This document shows positions 19,056 through 27,805 of a stretch of DNA of 64,000 nucleotides, one piece after another. The position numbers were made by a program, and so were the translations under genes. The stretch covers positions 1 through 64,000 of the forward strand of contig LJCW01000346.1 in NCBI GenBank assembly GCA_001298555.1. Direction: 5' to 3'. The notes under the pieces are model-generated. The model did not search any database and was not told the origin of the DNA. It was given only the letters and a program-made list of their open reading frames with translations. Each line of letters starts with the position of its first letter. Position 1 is the first letter of the stretch. Origin of the DNA: Actinobacteria bacterium OV450. Lineage in GTDB: Bacteria > Actinomycetota > Actinomycetes > Streptomycetales > Streptomycetaceae.

Positions 19056-19757
19056 ATGACCAGCACCGTTCCCGCCCCCGTCGCCCGTACGGCCGACGGG
19101 CACGCCCTCCAGGCGGTGTTGCTGGACATGGACGGCACCCTCGTCGACACCGAGGGCTTCTGGTGGGAGATCGAGGTGGACGTCTTCGGCGCACTCGGTC
19201 ACCAGCTCGACGAGGCCTGGCGCGACGTGGTCGTCGGCGGCCCCATGACCCGCAGCGCGGCCTTCCTCATCGAGTCCACCGGCGCCGCCATCACCCTGGC
19301 GGAGCTGACCGTCCTGCTCAACGAGCGCTTCGAGGAGCGGATCGCCGAGCAGGTCCCGCTGATGCCGGGCGCCGAGCGGCTGCTGGCCGAGCTGGCGCGG
19401 CACAACGTGCCCACCGCCCTGGTCTCCGCCTCGCACCGCCGGGTCATCGACCGGGTGCTGCTCACCCTGGGCCCCGAGCGGTTCGCGCTCAGCGTGGCCG
19501 GGGACGAGGTGGCCCGTACCAAGCCCCACCCCGACCCGTACCTGCTCGCCGCCAGCACCCTCGGCGCCCACCCCTCGCGCTGCGCGGTCATCGAGGACAC
19601 CGCGACCGGCGTCGCCTCCGCCGAGGCGGCCGGCTGCCGGGTCGTGGCCGTGCCCTCCGTCGGCGTCATCCCGCCGGGCCCGGGCCGCACCATCGTCCGC
19701 TCGCTGGAGGACGTCGACCTCCCGTTCCTGCGCGCCCTCATCACTCCGATGAACTAA
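19056..19757 (+). CDS. HAD-family phosphatase (beta-phosphoglucomutase-like)
   Basis: Haloacid dehalogenase subfamily IA hydrolase of 233 residues. Motif I is VLLDMDGTLVDTEG (nucleophile Asp near residue 25), motif II is TALVSASHR, motif III Lys is in ARTKPHPDPYLLA, and motif IV is CAVIEDTATGVASAEAAG. Insertion of a helical cap after motif I fits phosphoglycolate-phosphatase or sugar-phosphatase types. The ATG at 19056 follows AGAAAGG at good spacing; an upstream GTG (19047) is less likely. It follows metH on the same strand. The substrate is unknown. Confidence 0.9.
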   Translation: MTSTVPAPVARTADGHALQAVLLDMDGTLVDTEGFWWEIEVDVFGALGHQLDEAWRDVVVGGPMTRSAAFLIESTGAAITLAELTVLLNERFEERIAEQVPLMPGAERLLAELARHNVPTALVSASHRRVIDRVLLTLGPERFALSVAGDEVARTKPHPDPYLLAASTLGAHPSRCAVIEDTATGVASAEAAGCRVVAVPSVGVIPPGPGRTIVRSLEDVDLPFLRALITPMN

Positions 19758-20241
19758 CCGCACACGCTCAGTGCCGAACGGAATGACCCCCTGCCCCTGG
19801 TCCCGCGGAAGGATCTTCCGTTCCATGGCCCGGAGGCTGAAATTCCATCCTTTCGGTGGCCGTTCTCCCGGGTGACCTTTGTCACCCGCCAAGCCCCCGA
19901 CGGACCTGTCGGGGGCCTTGGAAACCTTCCCTTGTGTCCGGATTGATCAGCTCCTGACCGAATCTGCGGTGACTCCTACATAGACAGGCAGTCCGCACCC
20001 ATCACCGTGCGATTACGCCCCAAGTCCTGCCAGTTCAAGCCATCCCGTCCCAGGCCACTAATGTCGACGCGGGCACTACGCCGCACCTCTGCCGCACCGG
20101 ACGCACACCCACGTGCCGGGACGGCGTGGACCGATCGTCACAACACCGGCCCGATCGTTCCGCCCTGAACGGGCGACCGCCGCGAAGTGCCCTTTACGCC
20201 GCTTTGAGCAAGTAAGTGCCGGTCAAGGGAGTACTTCCAGC
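19758..20241 (+). other. Long non-coding stretch between HAD gene and first binding-protein gene
   Basis: 484 bases without a credible gene. It holds the double hairpin at 19869-19916 and presumably the promoter of the downstream lipoprotein gene. I could not pick a convincing -35/-10 pair, and saw no known riboswitch core. Confidence 0.6.
19869..19916 (+). terminator. Tandem hairpins after the HAD gene
   Basis: Two adjacent hairpins: an 8-base-pair stem at 19869-19876/19881-19888, then a 9-base-pair stem at 19893-19901/19908-19916. They lie about 110 bases past the HAD stop. Confidence 0.65.
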
Positions 20242-21846
20242 ATGAACCGCAAGACCCTGGTGCTGACGGCTGCGGCCGGACTGCTCACCCCCGCGCTCGC
20301 CGCATGCGGCAGCACGAGCGGCGGCGGAGCGGGATCCGGAGCGATCGTCGTCGGAACCACCGACCGGTTCGAGGCAGCTGACTACGCTCCCGCACCGTTC
20401 GACCCGGCCTACGCCTACGACGCCGGCGCCTGGAACGTCCTGCGGCAGACCGTCCAGACGCTGATGCACACCCCCCGCGGCGGCGGCCAGCCCGTCCCCG
20501 AAGCAGCCTCCGACTGCCGCTTCACCGACACGGGCAACGAAAGCTACCGCTGCACCCTGCGCCCCGGCCTGAAGTTCGCCGACGGCGAGCCGCTCACCGC
20601 CAAGGACGTCAAGTTCTCCATCGAGCGCGTCCTCGCCATCAAGGACGAGAACGGCCCCTCCTCGCTGCTGTCCACCATCGACACCATCGAGGCCAAGGCC
20701 GCCGACACCGTCGTCTTCCACCTGAAGACCCCGGACGCGACCTTCCCGTACAAGCTCTCCACCCCCGCCACCGGCATCGTCAGCGAGAAGAACTACGACG
20801 CCAAGAAGCTCCGCGAGGGCTTCACCGTCGACGGTTCCGGCCCCTACACGATGAAGGCCGAGGTCAAGGACAACCACCTCGTCCGGGCGGTCTTCACCAA
20901 GAACCCGAACTACAAGGGCGACCTCAAGCTGCAGAACGACAAGGTCGAACTGCGCACCTTCGACGACTCCGCGGCCATGGGCAGGGCACTCACCGCCGGA
21001 TCCATCTCCATGGTCTCCCGCACCCTGTCGCCCGCCCAGCTCACCGAGTTCGCCGCCAAGCCGCCCAAGGGCGTCAAGCTGGTCCCGATGCCCGGCCTGG
21101 AGATCCGCTACATCGGCTTCAACACCGACGCCCCGACCGTCAAGGACAAGGCCGTCCGCCAGGCCCTCGCCGCCGCCGTCGACCGCAACGCGATCATCGA
21201 CAAGGTCTACGGCAAGGCCGCGCAGCCCCTGTACTCGCTGGTCCCCACCGCCGTCACCGGACACGTCAACTCCTTCTTCAACAAGTACGGCGAGGCCAAC
21301 ACCGCGAAGGCCGCCGACCTGCTGAAGGGCGCCGGCATCAAGACCCCGGTCAAGCTGACGCTGAACTACACCAAGGACCACTACGGCGACGGCACGGCCA
21401 CCGAGTTCGAGACCCTGAAGAACCAGCTGAACTCCACCCAGCTGTTCGACGTCACCGTCCAGGGCTCCGACTGGTCCGACTTCCGGCCCGCGCAGAAGAA
21501 GGGCGACTACGCCGCCTACGGGCTCGGCTGGTTCCCCGACTACCCGGACGCCGACAACTTCCTCGCTCCCTTCCTGGAGCAGGACAACTTCCTGGGCACG
21601 CCGTACGCCAACAACACGGTGCGCACCAAGCTCATCCCCGAATCCCGGCGCGCCGTCGACCGCAACGTCGCCGTCCCCGCGATCACGGAGATGCAGGACA
21701 TCGTCGCCGAGGACGTGCCCGTCCTGCCCCTGTGGCAGGGCAAGCAGTACGTCGCCGCACGCGACGGGATCACCGGAGTGGAGTGGTCGGTCAACGCCAT
21801 CTCCGACCTCCAGCTGTGGGAACTCGGCCGCGGTGTCAGCGGCTGA
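20242..21846 (+). CDS. ABC transporter substrate-binding lipoprotein (SBP family 5)
   Basis: Extracellular solute-binding lipoprotein of 534 residues. The signal peptide ends in the lipobox LAAC (MNRKTLVLTAAAGLLTPALAAC). Family 5 (peptide/nickel/opine type) features include ADGEPLTAKDVKFSIERVL, a run like VRQALAAAVDRNAIIDKVYG and the C-terminal IVAEDVPVLPLWQGKQYVA. The ATG at 20242 gives a clean signal peptide, although the frame opens earlier. The next gene is a homologue 84 bases away, but no permease or ATPase genes are adjacent. The ligand is unknown; an oligopeptide is the family default. Confidence 0.92.
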   Translation: MNRKTLVLTAAAGLLTPALAACGSTSGGGAGSGAIVVGTTDRFEAADYAPAPFDPAYAYDAGAWNVLRQTVQTLMHTPRGGGQPVPEAASDCRFTDTGNESYRCTLRPGLKFADGEPLTAKDVKFSIERVLAIKDENGPSSLLSTIDTIEAKAADTVVFHLKTPDATFPYKLSTPATGIVSEKNYDAKKLREGFTVDGSGPYTMKAEVKDNHLVRAVFTKNPNYKGDLKLQNDKVELRTFDDSAAMGRALTAGSISMVSRTLSPAQLTEFAAKPPKGVKLVPMPGLEIRYIGFNTDAPTVKDKAVRQALAAAVDRNAIIDKVYGKAAQPLYSLVPTAVTGHVNSFFNKYGEANTAKAADLLKGAGIKTPVKLTLNYTKDHYGDGTATEFETLKNQLNSTQLFDVTVQGSDWSDFRPAQKKGDYAAYGLGWFPDYPDADNFLAPFLEQDNFLGTPYANNTVRTKLIPESRRAVDRNVAVPAITEMQDIVAEDVPVLPLWQGKQYVAARDGITGVEWSVNAISDLQLWELGRGVSG

Positions 21847-21930
21847 GACCGGCAGCAACCGGCAGCAACCGGCGGCGGGTGTCGCAGGCCGGCGCAACGA
21901 AACAGTTCGACTGTGAAGGACGTTCGCGTG

Positions 21931-23511
21931 ATGAGACGTAACCAGTGGCTGGCGGCCCCGCTCGGCGCAGCCACCGCCGCCGCGCTGCTCAGCGGTTGCG
22001 GTTCGACCGATGGCCCCGCCGCCGAGGGCGGCAAGGGCGTGGTCATGGGCATATCCGACAAGGTGAAGTCCATCGACCCCGCCTCCGGTTACGACCCGGG
22101 ATCCTGGCTGCTGTTCAACAACGTCTTCCAGTCCCTGCTGAGCTTCCCCAAGGGCGGCACCACGCCGGAGCCGGACGCCGCGCAGAGCTGCAACTTCGAA
22201 GGCGCCGACAGCAAGGTCTACAAGTGCACCCTGCGCGCCGGCCTGAAGTTCAGCAACGGCAACGCCCTCACCTCCAAGGACGTCAAGTTCTCCTTCGAGC
22301 GCACGCTGAAGATCAATGACGCCAACGGCCCCGCCGTGATGCTGTCGTCGATCGCCGGCATCGACACCCCCGACGACAAGTCCGTCGTCTTCCGCCTCAA
22401 GACGTCCGACGCGACCTTCCCCAGCAAGATCGCGTCCGGCGCGGGCTCCATCGTCGACCACAGCGAGTACCCGGCCGACAAGCTCCGCACCGACGGCAAG
22501 GCCATCGGTTCCGGCGTCTACAAGCTGGACTCGATCAACGAGAAGAGCGCCAACTTCTCCGTCAACAGCTCCTACAGCGGCAAGGCCAAGGCGAAGAACA
22601 CCGGCGTCACCCTCAAGTTCTTCAACGAGGACCAGGCCGCCCTCAAGAGGGTCCTCGAAAGCGGAGAGGTCGACTTCGCCTTCCGCGGACTCGCCGCCAA
22701 GGACATCGCCAGCCTGTCCTCCACCAAGACCGGCGACCACAAGGTCGAGGTCGTCCAGGGCACCGGCGCCGAAGTCGAGCACCTCGTCTTCAACATGAAC
22801 GACCCGGTCGCCGGAAAGCTCCCCATCCGCAAGGCCATCGCCTACCTCGTCGACCGCGAAGCGCTCGTCAAGGACGTCTACGACGGCACCGCGACCTCGC
22901 TGTACTCGATCGTCCCCGCCGGCATCGGCTCGCACAACACCGCCTTCTTCGACCGCTACGGCGGCAGCCCCCAGCCGAAGAAGGCCGAAGCCGTCCTGCG
23001 CGCCGCGGGCATCAAGGACAAGGTGAAGATCACCCTGTACTCGACGCCCTCCCGCTACGGTCCGTCCACGGACCAGGAGTTCCAGCTCATCGCGAAGCAG
23101 CTCAACGAGAGCGGACTCTTCGACGCCGACGTCAAGTCCATCGAGTTCGCGCAGTACGAGAAGGACATCCAGGACGGCAAGTACGGCGTGTACGTGAAGG
23201 GCTGGGTCCCCGACTACCCGGACGCCGACAACTTCACCCAGCCGTTCTTCGGCCCGGACAACGTCCTGCGCAACAACTACGACAACAAGGAGATCAGCGG
23301 GTCCATCATCCCGTCGACCTCCGCGAAGTCCGACCGCACCGCGGCCACCACCGACTACAACCGCCTCCAGGACATCGTCGCCGACGAGATCCCGATCCTC
23401 CCGCTCTGGCAGGGCAAGCAGTACGCCGTCACCCGCCAGAACGTGACCGGCCTGCAGTGGTCGCTCGACGCCTCCACCGTCTTCCGCTTCTGGGAGATCA
23501 GCAAGGGCTGA
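21931..23511 (+). CDS. Second SBP family 5 substrate-binding lipoprotein
   Basis: Paralogue of the preceding gene, 526 residues, with signal peptide and lipobox LLSGC near residue 21. It shares the same blocks (KFSNGNALTSKDVKFSFERTL, RKAIAYLVDREALVKDVYDG, GWVPDYPDADNFTQPFF, DEIPILPLWQGKQYAV), so tandem duplication is likely. GAAGGA lies 10 bases before the ATG at 21931; a GTG one codon upstream is also possible. A strong hairpin follows (23527-23571). No transporter membrane or ATPase genes accompany it. Confidence 0.92.
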   Translation: MRRNQWLAAPLGAATAAALLSGCGSTDGPAAEGGKGVVMGISDKVKSIDPASGYDPGSWLLFNNVFQSLLSFPKGGTTPEPDAAQSCNFEGADSKVYKCTLRAGLKFSNGNALTSKDVKFSFERTLKINDANGPAVMLSSIAGIDTPDDKSVVFRLKTSDATFPSKIASGAGSIVDHSEYPADKLRTDGKAIGSGVYKLDSINEKSANFSVNSSYSGKAKAKNTGVTLKFFNEDQAALKRVLESGEVDFAFRGLAAKDIASLSSTKTGDHKVEVVQGTGAEVEHLVFNMNDPVAGKLPIRKAIAYLVDREALVKDVYDGTATSLYSIVPAGIGSHNTAFFDRYGGSPQPKKAEAVLRAAGIKDKVKITLYSTPSRYGPSTDQEFQLIAKQLNESGLFDADVKSIEFAQYEKDIQDGKYGVYVKGWVPDYPDADNFTQPFFGPDNVLRNNYDNKEISGSIIPSTSAKSDRTAATTDYNRLQDIVADEIPILPLWQGKQYAVTRQNVTGLQWSLDASTVFRFWEISKG

Positions 23512-23526
23512 GCCACACCCGCACCA

Positions 23527-23571
23527 CCGAAGGGGCCGGCAACCGCACACAGCGGCTGCCGGCCCCTTCGG
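23527..23571. terminator. Bidirectional terminator after second binding protein
   Basis: A perfect 15-base-pair stem (23527-23541 with 23557-23571), extended by an inner CCGC/GCGG pairing, lies between convergent genes. Confidence 0.85.
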
Positions 23572-23610
23572 CCTGCCCCGTACGCGCCGCGCACCGACCG
23601 GGCGCGTGCG

Positions 23611-24285
23611 CTACTGACCCGCCCCCGGCCGCACCAGACCGCTCTCGTACGCGTACACCGCCGCCTGGACCCGGTCACGCAGACCCAGCTTCGTCAGCAC
23701 GTGCCCCACATGCGTCTTCACCGTCGTCTCGCTCACGAACAGGTCCGCCGCGATCTCCGCGTTCGACAGACCCCGCGCCACCAGCTTCAGCACCTCGACC
23801 TCCCGCTCGGTCAACGTGCCCAGCGTGTCCGGCACGCTCTCCTCACCCGACGGCAGATGCCCCGCGTACTTGTCCAGCAGCCGCCGCGTGATGCTCGGCG
23901 CGAGCATCGCCTCACCGCCCGCCACCACCCGGATCGCCTGCACCAGCTCCACGGCCGGCGCATCCTTCAGCAGGAACCCGCTCGCCCCCGCCCGCAGCGC
24001 CTCCACCACGTACTCGTCCAGATCGAACGTGGTCAGCACCAGCACCTTCGCCGGACCGTCCCGCCCCGGACCCGTGATCTGCCGCGTCGCCTCCACCCCG
24101 TCCATCCGCGGCATCCGGATGTCCATCAGCACCACATCGGGCTGCAACGCCCGCACCTGGTCCAGCGCCTGCAGACCGTCCCCGGCCTCACCGACGACCG
24201 CCAGGTCCTGCTCGGCCTCCAGGATCATCCGGAAACCGGTGCGCAGCAGCGGCTGGTCGTCGACCAATAGGACGCGGATCGCCAC
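23611..24285 (-). CDS. Orphan NarL/FixJ-type response regulator
   Basis: Two-component response regulator of 224 residues. The receiver domain has the acidic pair in LLVDDQPLLRTG, the phospho-acceptor Asp in DVVLMDIRMPRMDG (about residue 54) and the Lys in FLLKDAPAVELV. The C-terminal LuxR-type helix-turn-helix is LTEREVEVLKLVARGLSNAEIA...SETTVKTHVGHVLTKLG. GTG at 24285 (VAIRVLLVDD) is preferred to longer starts. No sensor kinase gene is adjacent, so its partner is elsewhere. Confidence 0.92.
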   Translation of the reverse strand: MAIRVLLVDDQPLLRTGFRMILEAEQDLAVVGEAGDGLQALDQVRALQPDVVLMDIRMPRMDGVEATRQITGPGRDGPAKVLVLTTFDLDEYVVEALRAGASGFLLKDAPAVELVQAIRVVAGGEAMLAPSITRRLLDKYAGHLPSGEESVPDTLGTLTEREVEVLKLVARGLSNAEIAADLFVSETTVKTHVGHVLTKLGLRDRVQAAVYAYESGLVRPGAGQ

Positions 24286-24350
24286 GGAAGGTACCTCGAA
24301 TTCGAACGGCGGCATCGACGGACGCCGCCCATTCTGCCCTGACCGGCCCG

Positions 24351-25286
24351 TCAGAATTCCTCCGGGCGGCCCGCCCCCGCCCCCTCGCCCGACGCGGGCC
24401 TCGGGATCACCGCCAGCGGATACACCGGGGGAGTCCCGCCGAACTCCGGACACACCGCCCGATGATCACACCAGCCGCACAGCTTCGTCGGCCGCGGCCG
24501 CCACTCACCCGTCTGCGTCGCCTCCCTGATCGCATCCCACAGCGCCAGCAGCTTGCGCTCCACCCGCTCCAGATCCGCGACCACCGGGTCGTACGTCAGC
24601 ACGTCCCCACTGCCCAGATACACCAGCTGCAGCCGCCGCGGCACCACCTGCTTCAGCCGCCACACCACCAGCGCGTAGAACTTCATCTGGAACAGCGCAC
24701 CCTCGGCGTACTCCGGCCGCGGCGCCTTGCCCGTCTTGTAGTCGACGATCCGCACCTCACCCGACGGAGCCACGTCCACCCGGTCGATGATCCCCCGCAG
24801 ACGCAGCCCCGAATCCAGCTCCGTCTCCACGAAGAACTCCCGCTCCACCGGCTCCAGCCGCGTCGGGTCCTCCAGCGTGAACCACCGCTCCACCAGCGCC
24901 TCGGCCTCCGTCAGCCACCGCGCCAGAGCCGCCCCCCCATCCCCCTCGGGAAACAGCTCCACCAGCTCCGGCCTCGACTCCAGCAGCCGGTCCCACTGCC
25001 CCGGGACCAGCGCCTTCGCCCGCGGCGCCGTCCGCTCCTGCGCCGGATGGTCGAACAACCGCTCCAGCACCGCATGCACCAGCGTCCCCCGCGTCGCCGC
25101 CGCACTCGGCTTCTCCGGAAGCTTGTCGATCACCCGGAACCGGTACAGCAGCGGGCACTGCATGAAATCGCTCGCCCGCGAAGGGGAGAGCGAGGAAGGC
25201 GCCACAGCGCGCGGGGCTGCATCCGCAGCCGCATCTGCATCGGCGGCATCGGCTGCGCCAGGAACCGGACCGGGGCTCGTCGTCAT
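24351..25286 (-). CDS. RecB-family Fe-S cluster nuclease
   Basis: PD-(D/E)XK nuclease of 311 residues, a stand-alone RecB/AddB-type C-terminal domain. Nuclease motifs are RGTLVHAVLERLF (His motif), GIIDRVD and the core VRIVDYKTGK. Four cysteines for a 4Fe-4S cluster are placed as in AddB/Cas4: one in SDFMQCPLLYRFRV and three in KLCGWCDHRAVCPEF. The ATG at 25286 is chosen; the frame opens to 25541 but the promoter signals end at this ATG. A PafBC-type promoter (25294-25316) lies directly upstream. An orthologue near the M. tuberculosis proteasome locus (Rv2119, from memory) supports conserved linkage. The biological substrate is unproven. Confidence 0.9.
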   Translation of the reverse strand: MTTSPGPVPGAADAADADAAADAAPRAVAPSSLSPSRASDFMQCPLLYRFRVIDKLPEKPSAAATRGTLVHAVLERLFDHPAQERTAPRAKALVPGQWDRLLESRPELVELFPEGDGGAALARWLTEAEALVERWFTLEDPTRLEPVEREFFVETELDSGLRLRGIIDRVDVAPSGEVRIVDYKTGKAPRPEYAEGALFQMKFYALVVWRLKQVVPRRLQLVYLGSGDVLTYDPVVADLERVERKLLALWDAIREATQTGEWRPRPTKLCGWCDHRAVCPEFGGTPPVYPLAVIPRPASGEGAGAGRPEEF

Positions 25287-25293
25287 GGACAAA

Positions 25294-25316
25294 ACCCTAC
25301 GACCCGCCACCGACAG
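25294..25316 (-). promoter_or_regulatory. PafBC-type (RecA-NDp) promoter before RecB-family nuclease
   Basis: Read on the - strand: CTGTCGGTG, an 8-base spacer, then TAGGGT. The known RecA-NDp/PafBC motif is TTGTCRGTG-N8-TAnnnT; only the first base differs. TAGGGT lies 7 bases before the ATG, so the transcript would be nearly leaderless. Confidence 0.8.
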
Positions 25317-25473
25317 CACGCGCATACCATCGACGCCGAACCCCATCGCACTGCATGATCGGAGCATCACACCGCGCCACCGGCCACCCCGCCCCGCACC
25401 GACCGTGCACCTGGACCACACTGAAAGCACCGCCGGCCGCAACCCGCCGGACAGCACCGAACGAAGGACAGCC

Positions 25474-26679
25474 GTGCCAGACACCGACGAAACCGGCGAG
25501 CGCGCAGACAAGCGCTCCGGACCGGGCGGCGGCATCCTCATGGGCCGCCCCTTCGGCGTACCCGTCTACGTCTCGCCCAGCTGGTTCCTCGTCGCCGCCC
25601 TCATCACCTGGGTCTTCGGCGACCAGCTCGACCGCGTCCTGCCCGACCTCGGTCCCGCCCGCTACCTCGTCTCCCTCTTCTTCGCCGTCGCCTTCTACGC
25701 ATCCGTCCTGGTCCACGAACTCGCCCACACCGTCGCCGCCCTGCGCTTCGGCCTGCCCGTACGCCGGATCCAGCTCCAGTTCTTCGGCGGCGTCTCCGAG
25801 ATCGAGAAGGAATCCGAGACCCCCGGCCGCGAATTCGTCCTCGCCTTCGTTGGCCCCCTCCTCTCCCTCCTGCTCGCCGGCGCCTTCTACCTCGGCATGG
25901 AGCTCGTCGACCCGGCCACCGTCCCCGGCGTCCTCCTCGCCGGCCTGATGATCTCCAACCTGCTCGTCGCCGCGTTCAACCTGCTCCCCGGCCTCCCCCT
26001 CGACGGCGGCCGCATGCTCCGCGCCGTCATCTGGGCCATCACCGGCAAACCCATGGCCGGCACCGTCGCCGCCGCCTGGGTCGGCCGCGCCCTCGCCGTC
26101 ACCGTCCTCATCGGCCTCCCGATGATCACCCACACCGGCATCCTCGGCACCGACGGCGGCGCCGTCGAGTCGACCGGCATGAACACCGTCATGGACGCCC
26201 TGCTCGCCGCGATCCTCGCCGCCATCATCTGGACCGGCGCCGGCAACAGCCTGCGCATGGCCCGGCTCCGCGAACACCTCCCCGAACTACGCGCCCGCAC
26301 CCTCACCCGCCGCGCCGTCCCCGTCGAGAACGCCACCCCCCTCTCCGAAGCCCTGCGCCGCGCCAACGCCCACGGCGCCCGCGCCATCGTCGTCGTCGAC
26401 GGCCACGGCGCCCCGCTCTCCATCGTCCGCGAGACCGCCATCGCCTCCGTCCCCGAACACCGCCGCCCCTGGGTCGCCGTCAGCACCCTCGCCCAGGAGC
26501 TCACCGACGGCATGAGGGTCTCCGCCGAACTCTCCGGCGAAGAGCTCCTCGACCACCTCCGCGCCACCCCCGCCACCGAATACCTCGTCCTCGAACCCGG
26601 CGGCGAAATCTACGGCGTCCTGTCCACCCTCGACGTCGAGAAGGCCTTCGTGAAGGCCATGGCACGGCCCCAGCCCTGA
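25474..26679 (+). CDS. Site-2-type membrane metalloprotease (M50) with CBS-like tail
   Basis: Intramembrane zinc protease-like protein of 401 residues. The zinc motif is LVHELAHTVAA (about residues 84-94), and the third ligand region LPGLPLDGGRMLRA matches the N/LDG motif of S2P enzymes. Several membrane helices flank them. The C-terminal part (about 275-395) resembles paired CBS modules (ALRRANAHGARAIVVVDGHGAPL; ATEYLVLEPGGEIYGVLSTLDV). GTG at 25474 has GAAGGA 5 bases upstream and is the likely start despite a much longer open frame. Such Rip-type proteases cleave membrane-bound regulators; the substrate here is unknown. Confidence 0.9.
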   Translation: MPDTDETGERADKRSGPGGGILMGRPFGVPVYVSPSWFLVAALITWVFGDQLDRVLPDLGPARYLVSLFFAVAFYASVLVHELAHTVAALRFGLPVRRIQLQFFGGVSEIEKESETPGREFVLAFVGPLLSLLLAGAFYLGMELVDPATVPGVLLAGLMISNLLVAAFNLLPGLPLDGGRMLRAVIWAITGKPMAGTVAAAWVGRALAVTVLIGLPMITHTGILGTDGGAVESTGMNTVMDALLAAILAAIIWTGAGNSLRMARLREHLPELRARTLTRRAVPVENATPLSEALRRANAHGARAIVVVDGHGAPLSIVRETAIASVPEHRRPWVAVSTLAQELTDGMRVSAELSGEELLDHLRATPATEYLVLEPGGEIYGVLSTLDVEKAFVKAMARPQP

Positions 26680-26685
26680 AGCCAA

Positions 26686-26691
26686 TACACT
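26686..26691 (+). promoter_or_regulatory. -10 hexamer TACACT, leaderless promoter for trmI
   Basis: TACACT lies exactly 6 bases before the trmI ATG (spacer GGTCAC). It starts within the short gap after the M50 stop. Confidence 0.65.
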
Positions 26692-26697
26692 GGTCAC

Positions 26698-27594
26698 ATG
26701 TCCGAACCGACCGGTGCCGCCCGCCGACGCGGGCCCTTCGAGGTCGGGGACCAGGTTCAGCTCACCGACCCCAAGGGCCGCCACTACACGTTCACGCTCG
26801 AAGCAGGGAAGAATTTCCACACCCACAAGGGTTCCTTCCCCCACGACGAGCTGATCGGCTCCCCCGAAGGAAGCGTCGTCCGTACCACGGGCAACGTCGC
26901 CTACCTCGCGCTGCGTCCCCTGCTCCCCGACTATGTCCTGTCCATGCCCCGCGGCGCCGCCGTGGTCTACCCCAAGGACGCGGGCCAGATCCTGGCCTTC
27001 GCCGACATCTTCCCCGGCGCCCGCGTCGTGGAAGCGGGCGTGGGCTCCGGCTCCCTGAGCAGCTTCCTGCTGCGCGCCATCGGCGACCAGGGCATGCTCC
27101 ACAGCTACGAGCGCCGCGCGGACTTCGCCGAGATCGCCACCGCCAACGTCGAGCGCTACTTCGGCGGCCCCCACCCGGCGTGGAAGCTGACCGTGGGCGA
27201 CCTCCAGGACAACCTGGACGAGACCGACGTCGACCGCGTGATCCTCGACATGCTCGCCCCCTGGGAGTGCCTGGACGCGGTCAAGAAGGCCCTCGTCCCC
27301 GGCGGCATCCTCTGCTGCTACGTGGCCACCACCACCCAGCTCTCCAAGACCGTCGAGTCCATCCGCGAGATCGGCTGCTTCGCCGAGCCGCAGCCCTGGG
27401 AATCGATGATCCGCAACTGGCACGTGGAAGGCCTCGCCGTCCGCCCCGACCACCGGATGATCGGGCACACCGGCTTCCTCGTCACCGCCCGCCGCCTCGC
27501 CGACGGCGTCGAGCCCCCCATGCGCCGCCGCCGCCCCGCCAAGGGCGCCTACGGCGAGGACTACGACGGACCCGGCAGCGACCGCTCCGCCTAG
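26698..27594 (+). CDS. trmI: tRNA (adenine-58-N1)-methyltransferase
   Basis: TrmI methylates N1 of A58 in the tRNA T-loop using S-adenosylmethionine, acting as a tetramer. It is 298 residues. An N-terminal small beta domain is followed by a Rossmann methyltransferase: SAM motif I is VVEAGVGSGSLSSFLLRA (about residues 110-127), motif II YERRADFAEIA, and the catalytic-region LDMLAPWECL. The N-terminal half of the insert (KGSFPHDELIG, YPKDAGQI) is conserved in the family. The Arg-rich tail is typical. It is conserved next to the proteasome and RecB-nuclease genes in actinobacteria. Confidence 0.95.
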   Translation: MSEPTGAARRRGPFEVGDQVQLTDPKGRHYTFTLEAGKNFHTHKGSFPHDELIGSPEGSVVRTTGNVAYLALRPLLPDYVLSMPRGAAVVYPKDAGQILAFADIFPGARVVEAGVGSGSLSSFLLRAIGDQGMLHSYERRADFAEIATANVERYFGGPHPAWKLTVGDLQDNLDETDVDRVILDMLAPWECLDAVKKALVPGGILCCYVATTTQLSKTVESIREIGCFAEPQPWESMIRNWHVEGLAVRPDHRMIGHTGFLVTARRLADGVEPPMRRRRPAKGAYGEDYDGPGSDRSA

Positions 27595-27627
27595 ACAACG
27601 GCGAGGCCGCACGGCCGAACCAACACC

Positions 27628-27681
27628 AAGGCGCTGTGGCGCAGTTCCCCCGACAACCCGGGAACTGCGCCACAGCGCCTT
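27628..27681 (+). terminator. Very strong intrinsic terminator after trmI
   Basis: A perfect 22-base-pair stem (27628-27649 with 27660-27681) and a 10-base loop is followed by TTTCGTTG. It is the longest perfect hairpin seen in the window and lies 34 bases after the trmI stop. Confidence 0.9.
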
Positions 27682-27805
27682 TTCGTTGTCCCACCAGCGA
27701 CCCCCCATACCGGCCCCGGCCGACACGGACCCGGCCGTTCCACCCCGGTGTGAGGTGTGGCACGATGCTGGCTCCCCGTCACCGTTCGCACAGGAGACAC
27801 CCCGC

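Noticed and set aside
19758-20241. Possible riboswitch before the first binding-protein gene
   Set aside because: No recognised aptamer core; the hairpins at 19869-19916 read better as a terminator of the upstream gene.
20194-23550. 1118-codon open frame antisense to the two binding-protein genes
   Set aside because: High-GC antisense frame. The + strand genes have lipoboxes, conserved domains and ribosome sites; the antisense product is Val/Gly/Asp-rich with no recognisable domain.
24315-24453. Longer N-terminus for the response regulator
   Set aside because: The upstream residues are Gly/Arg-rich and receiver domains start at the VAIRVLLVDD segment.
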